From Lentisphaerota bacterium (GTDB lineage Bacteria; Verrucomicrobiota; Lentisphaeria; Oligosphaerales; JABHEG01): a DNA stretch of 64,000 nt. Of this stretch, positions 61,506-64,000 are shown in pieces. Location: NCBI GenBank assembly GCA_018676675.1, contig JABHEG010000016.1:1-64000 (forward strand). Direction: 5' to 3'. Under the pieces are notes generated by a model, which was given only the letters and a program-made list of their open reading frames with translations, did no database searches and had not been told where the DNA came from. The position numbers were made by a program, and so were the translations under genes. Position 1 is the first letter of the stretch. Each line of letters opens with the position of its first letter.

Positions 61506-64000
61506 ATGAGCACAGCACCAAGCGAGATTCTTGACGTCCCCCCGCCACCCACGATGGCGGAGTGGACATTTGTCGACGAACTCGCCCAGCCCGAGACCAT
61601 CCGGGTCAACTGGGACTCCGGGGAACCGGTCGGAGGTTTCGCAGACCTGTCATGCGGTGTTCGCATGAACTGTGCATTCCCCGGTTCCGAAGGTGTTCTG
61701 GATACGGCCTGCAACGATCTCTCTCGATTCTTTGCCGGTGTCGGCCTGGGAGATGGGCCATACGAGATCGTGACCGAGTGCGGTACCACGGTGCAGCTCG
61801 AGGCCTTTCGGCTCCGGGTGACGCCGCAGCGTTGTGCGGTCGAGGCCGCTGATGTGGAAGGAATCCGTCGCGGACTCTACTTCCTGCGCGATGAGCTCTG
61901 CCGTGCGCGCGGCCCCCGGCTTCCCCTGGGTATCACGGAGCGTCGACCGCACGTGCACACCCGCATCTCACGCTGCTGCTACGGCCCCAAGAACCGGCCG
62001 GGGAACTATGCCACCAAGGCGGGCATGCCGGGATCTCTCGAGCAGGTTTTCGGGACGCCGGACTACGACGTCTGGAAGGATGAACCGGAGATGCGCGACG
62101 AGCTCTTCGACGAGCGCGAGTATTTTCCGGATGCCTATCTTTCCCGTCTGGCCTCCGATGCGGTGAACGGACTGTGGGTGACCGGCATGTTCTGGCAGCT
62201 CTGCCGCACCGCGGCGTTTCCCGAGTTCGGCCCCCACAGTGAACGACGCATGCAGCATCTTCGGCAGATTGTCGCGCGCTGCAGGCGCTACGGCATCAAG
62301 ATCTACCTGTTCTGCATCGAGCCCCGTTCTGCGGGTGATCCCAACACGTCCGTCGAGATCCCGGAATCGGTTCGCGGCCATCAGGGCCGAATGTACTGCA
62401 CCAGCACGCCGGAGGGCCGCCGCGGGCTCGATGAATGCGTCCGCTTCCTGTTCAGTGAATGTCCCGACCTGGGGGGGCTGATCAACCTGTGTGTCGGGGA
62501 ACGCGGCACCCATTGCTACAGCGGTTGGCTCAACCATCCCAACACCTGTCCGCGCTGCCGCGACCGGGATCCATTCGACGTGCTCAGCGAGACACTCACT
62601 ATCATGCGCGATGCCATGCACGAGACGTCGCCGCAGGCCCAGCTCATTGCCTGGCCTTACGGTCAGTATCTGACCTGGGGTATCGAGAAGACACGTGACT
62701 ACGCGGCCCACGTGCCTGAGGGGGTGACGCTGATGCACAACTTCGAGTCAGCCGGTGAGTGTGAGCAACTCGGGCGCGTCCGCACGCTCAACGATTACTG
62801 GTTGGCCTGGCCCGGGCCAAGCCAGCTCTTCCGCGATTGTGCCGAAGGTGCGCGTGATGCCGGGCGCCAGGCGGGAGCCAAGATCCAGACCGCCTGTTCT
62901 TACGAGATGGCAACTGTGCCCTTCGTGCCCGTTCCCGGGAATCTCTGGCGCAAGTATGGCGCGATTCGTGATTTGGGGGTCGGTACGGTCATGCAATGCT
63001 GGTTGATCGGGAGCTTCCCATCACCCATGACCAAGGCAGGAGGCGAGCTGTCGTTCGAACCATTCCCCGAAGACGAGAGTGCCTTTCTTCAACGCTTGGC
63101 CGCCACCGACTGGGCGGGCAACGAGGATCGTGTGGCAGCGGCGTGGACGTTCTTCGGAGACGCTTACCGGAACTACCCATTCTCGCGCATCTTCAGCTAT
63201 TACTCACCCATGAACAACGGACCGGTGTGGCCGCTCCATCTGATTCCGCGCGACATCGGCCTGCAGGCGCCGTTCCGGGCCGGGAGACCGCCTTCGGGAG
63301 ACCGCATTGGTGAGTGCCTGGTCGATGATCTGACCCTGGATGAAGCACTGCTGCTCTGCGAACGCATTCGGGATGGGTGGCAACGCGGTATGGCTCTCCT
63401 TGAACCGCTGCGGCCCGTGTACGCGGACAACGCCCCTCGGCACCGAGATATCGCCGTCTTCGAGGCCGTTGGTCTGCAGATTGAGTCCACGTGCAACATC
63501 CTGCGTTTCTATCGGTTGCGTGAGGAACTCGCGTGGGGCACAGAACGTGATCACAGGCTTGAGGCCCTGAATCAGATGCGACAACTCGTGGCCGCCGAAG
63601 TGCAGGTCAGCGCGCGCCTTCTGGTTCTTGCCGAAGCGGACACGCGCCTTGGGTTCCAGGCCGATTCGGAGTGCCATGTCTACTACCCCGACAAGCTGCG
63701 CTGGCGTATCGACGCGCTCAACAGACTCGAGGGCGACGAGTTTGAGTCGGTGGAATGCACTCTCAGGGCAGGCGGGGATCCATTTGCGGCTTACACCGGG
63801 CGAGACCCTGAAGGCCCTCTGATGCACTGCCGGCGACGCACGGGAGACGTCCCCATGGACGGGCAGGTGACGGGGGACGAGTGGGGGAGCTGCCAACCGG
63901 TCCAATTGGACGCATGTGAGCCATTGACTGCGGACTCCGCAACGCAGCGCCCTACCTCTATGCGTGCCTGCTGGGACGATGATGCGCTTTACCTGGCTTT
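61506..64000 (+). CDS. Large hydrolase-like protein (GH20-like cap and barrel, CBM9-like end), cut by window edge
   Basis: An open frame from the ATG at 61506 (AGGA 7 bases upstream) runs for over 830 codons to the window edge without a stop, so the gene is incomplete. No signal peptide is seen. The first about 150 residues resemble the amino cap of GH20/GH67-type enzymes (GIRRGLYFLRDELCRARGPRLPLG shortened: a GxxRGLYxLRD pattern near residue 120). A barrel-like part follows (AVNGLWVTGMFW, YGIKIYLFCIEP, a GLINLCVGERGTHCYSG stretch, CPRCRDRDP). From about residue 784 a CBM9-like module begins (MDGQVTGDEW, then CWDDDALYLA), cut by the edge. Substrate and catalytic residues are not assignable. 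Confidence 0.75.
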   Translation, partial: MSTAPSEILDVPPPPTMAEWTFVDELAQPETIRVNWDSGEPVGGFADLSCGVRMNCAFPGSEGVLDTACNDLSRFFAGVGLGDGPYEIVTECGTTVQLEAFRLRVTPQRCAVEAADVEGIRRGLYFLRDELCRARGPRLPLGITERRPHVHTRISRCCYGPKNRPGNYATKAGMPGSLEQVFGTPDYDVWKDEPEMRDELFDEREYFPDAYLSRLASDAVNGLWVTGMFWQLCRTAAFPEFGPHSERRMQHLRQIVARCRRYGIKIYLFCIEPRSAGDPNTSVEIPESVRGHQGRMYCTSTPEGRRGLDECVRFLFSECPDLGGLINLCVGERGTHCYSGWLNHPNTCPRCRDRDPFDVLSETLTIMRDAMHETSPQAQLIAWPYGQYLTWGIEKTRDYAAHVPEGVTLMHNFESAGECEQLGRVRTLNDYWLAWPGPSQLFRDCAEGARDAGRQAGAKIQTACSYEMATVPFVPVPGNLWRKYGAIRDLGVGTVMQCWLIGSFPSPMTKAGGELSFEPFPEDESAFLQRLAATDWAGNEDRVAAAWTFFGDAYRNYPFSRIFSYYSPMNNGPVWPLHLIPRDIGLQAPFRAGRPPSGDRIGECLVDDLTLDEALLLCERIRDGWQRGMALLEPLRPVYADNAPRHRDIAVFEAVGLQIESTCNILRFYRLREELAWGTERDHRLEALNQMRQLVAAEVQVSARLLVLAEADTRLGFQADSECHVYYPDKLRWRIDALNRLEGDEFESVECTLRAGGDPFAAYTGRDPEGPLMHCRRRTGDVPMDGQVTGDEWGSCQPVQLDACEPLTADSATQRPTSMRACWDDDALYLA

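Overview
The window (about 60% G+C, no rRNA, tRNA or CRISPR seen) looks like a carbohydrate-utilisation region from a PVC-group bacterium (Lentisphaerota, Kiritimatiellota or a planctomycete relative). That placement is an inference from gene content: four S1 sulfatases, two GH29 fucosidase-like proteins, four right-handed beta-helix proteins, large secreted proteins of DUF4091, DUF4838, DUF3604 and PcRGLX/YetA type, and a pseudopilin with the [12 protein letters not shown] amino terminus. No phylogenetic marker gene is present.

Layout. 318-2975 (minus): a secreted clan GH-A-like hydrolase and an AraC regulator. 3066-12611 (plus): five tightly packed genes divergent from araC, alternating GH29-like enzymes and beta-helix proteins, two junctions being ATGA overlaps. 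12833-17311: a non-carbohydrate block with an ETHE1-like metallo-beta-lactamase/rhodanese/membrane fusion, a DUF2784 membrane protein, two very small proteins, and a lipoprotein gene interrupted by one in-frame TGA with a SECIS-like hairpin just downstream. 17879-22106: a beta-helix gene divergent from a pseudopilin gene and a LacI regulator; three copies of a LacI-type palindrome centred on AAGCGCTT lie in the two promoter regions.

22160-36512 (plus) is probably one transcription unit: sulfatase, GH94 phosphorylase, GH144-type endo-beta-1,2-glucanase lipoprotein, cytoplasmic sulfatase, a sulfatase fused to a serine beta-lactamase-like domain, a clan GH-A glycosidase, and an EF-hand lipoprotein. 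GH94 plus GH144 suggests depolymerisation of beta-1,2-glucan outside the cytoplasm and phosphorolysis inside; the sulfatases suggest a sulfated or otherwise decorated substrate. A DUF4143 AAA ATPase (36761-38071), preceded by an AT-rich region with three direct repeats, separates this unit from a sulfatase and a PA14/metallopeptidase pair (38094-40957).

41056-60359 holds large secreted or exported proteins on both strands: a DUF4091 protein, two PcRGLX/YetA-like proteins (one with CBM9-like and LamG-like ends), a DUF3604 PHP-like protein, a CE4 deacetylase, a DUF4838 protein and a URO-D-family methyltransferase-like protein. 60648-61475 is a PPK2 polyphosphate kinase. 61506 to the right edge is a large hydrolase-like gene that leaves the window.

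Most striking is the TGA/hairpin arrangement at 16891-16927, which could mark an undescribed selenoprotein family. Domain names come from recognising motifs by eye; no database search was run.
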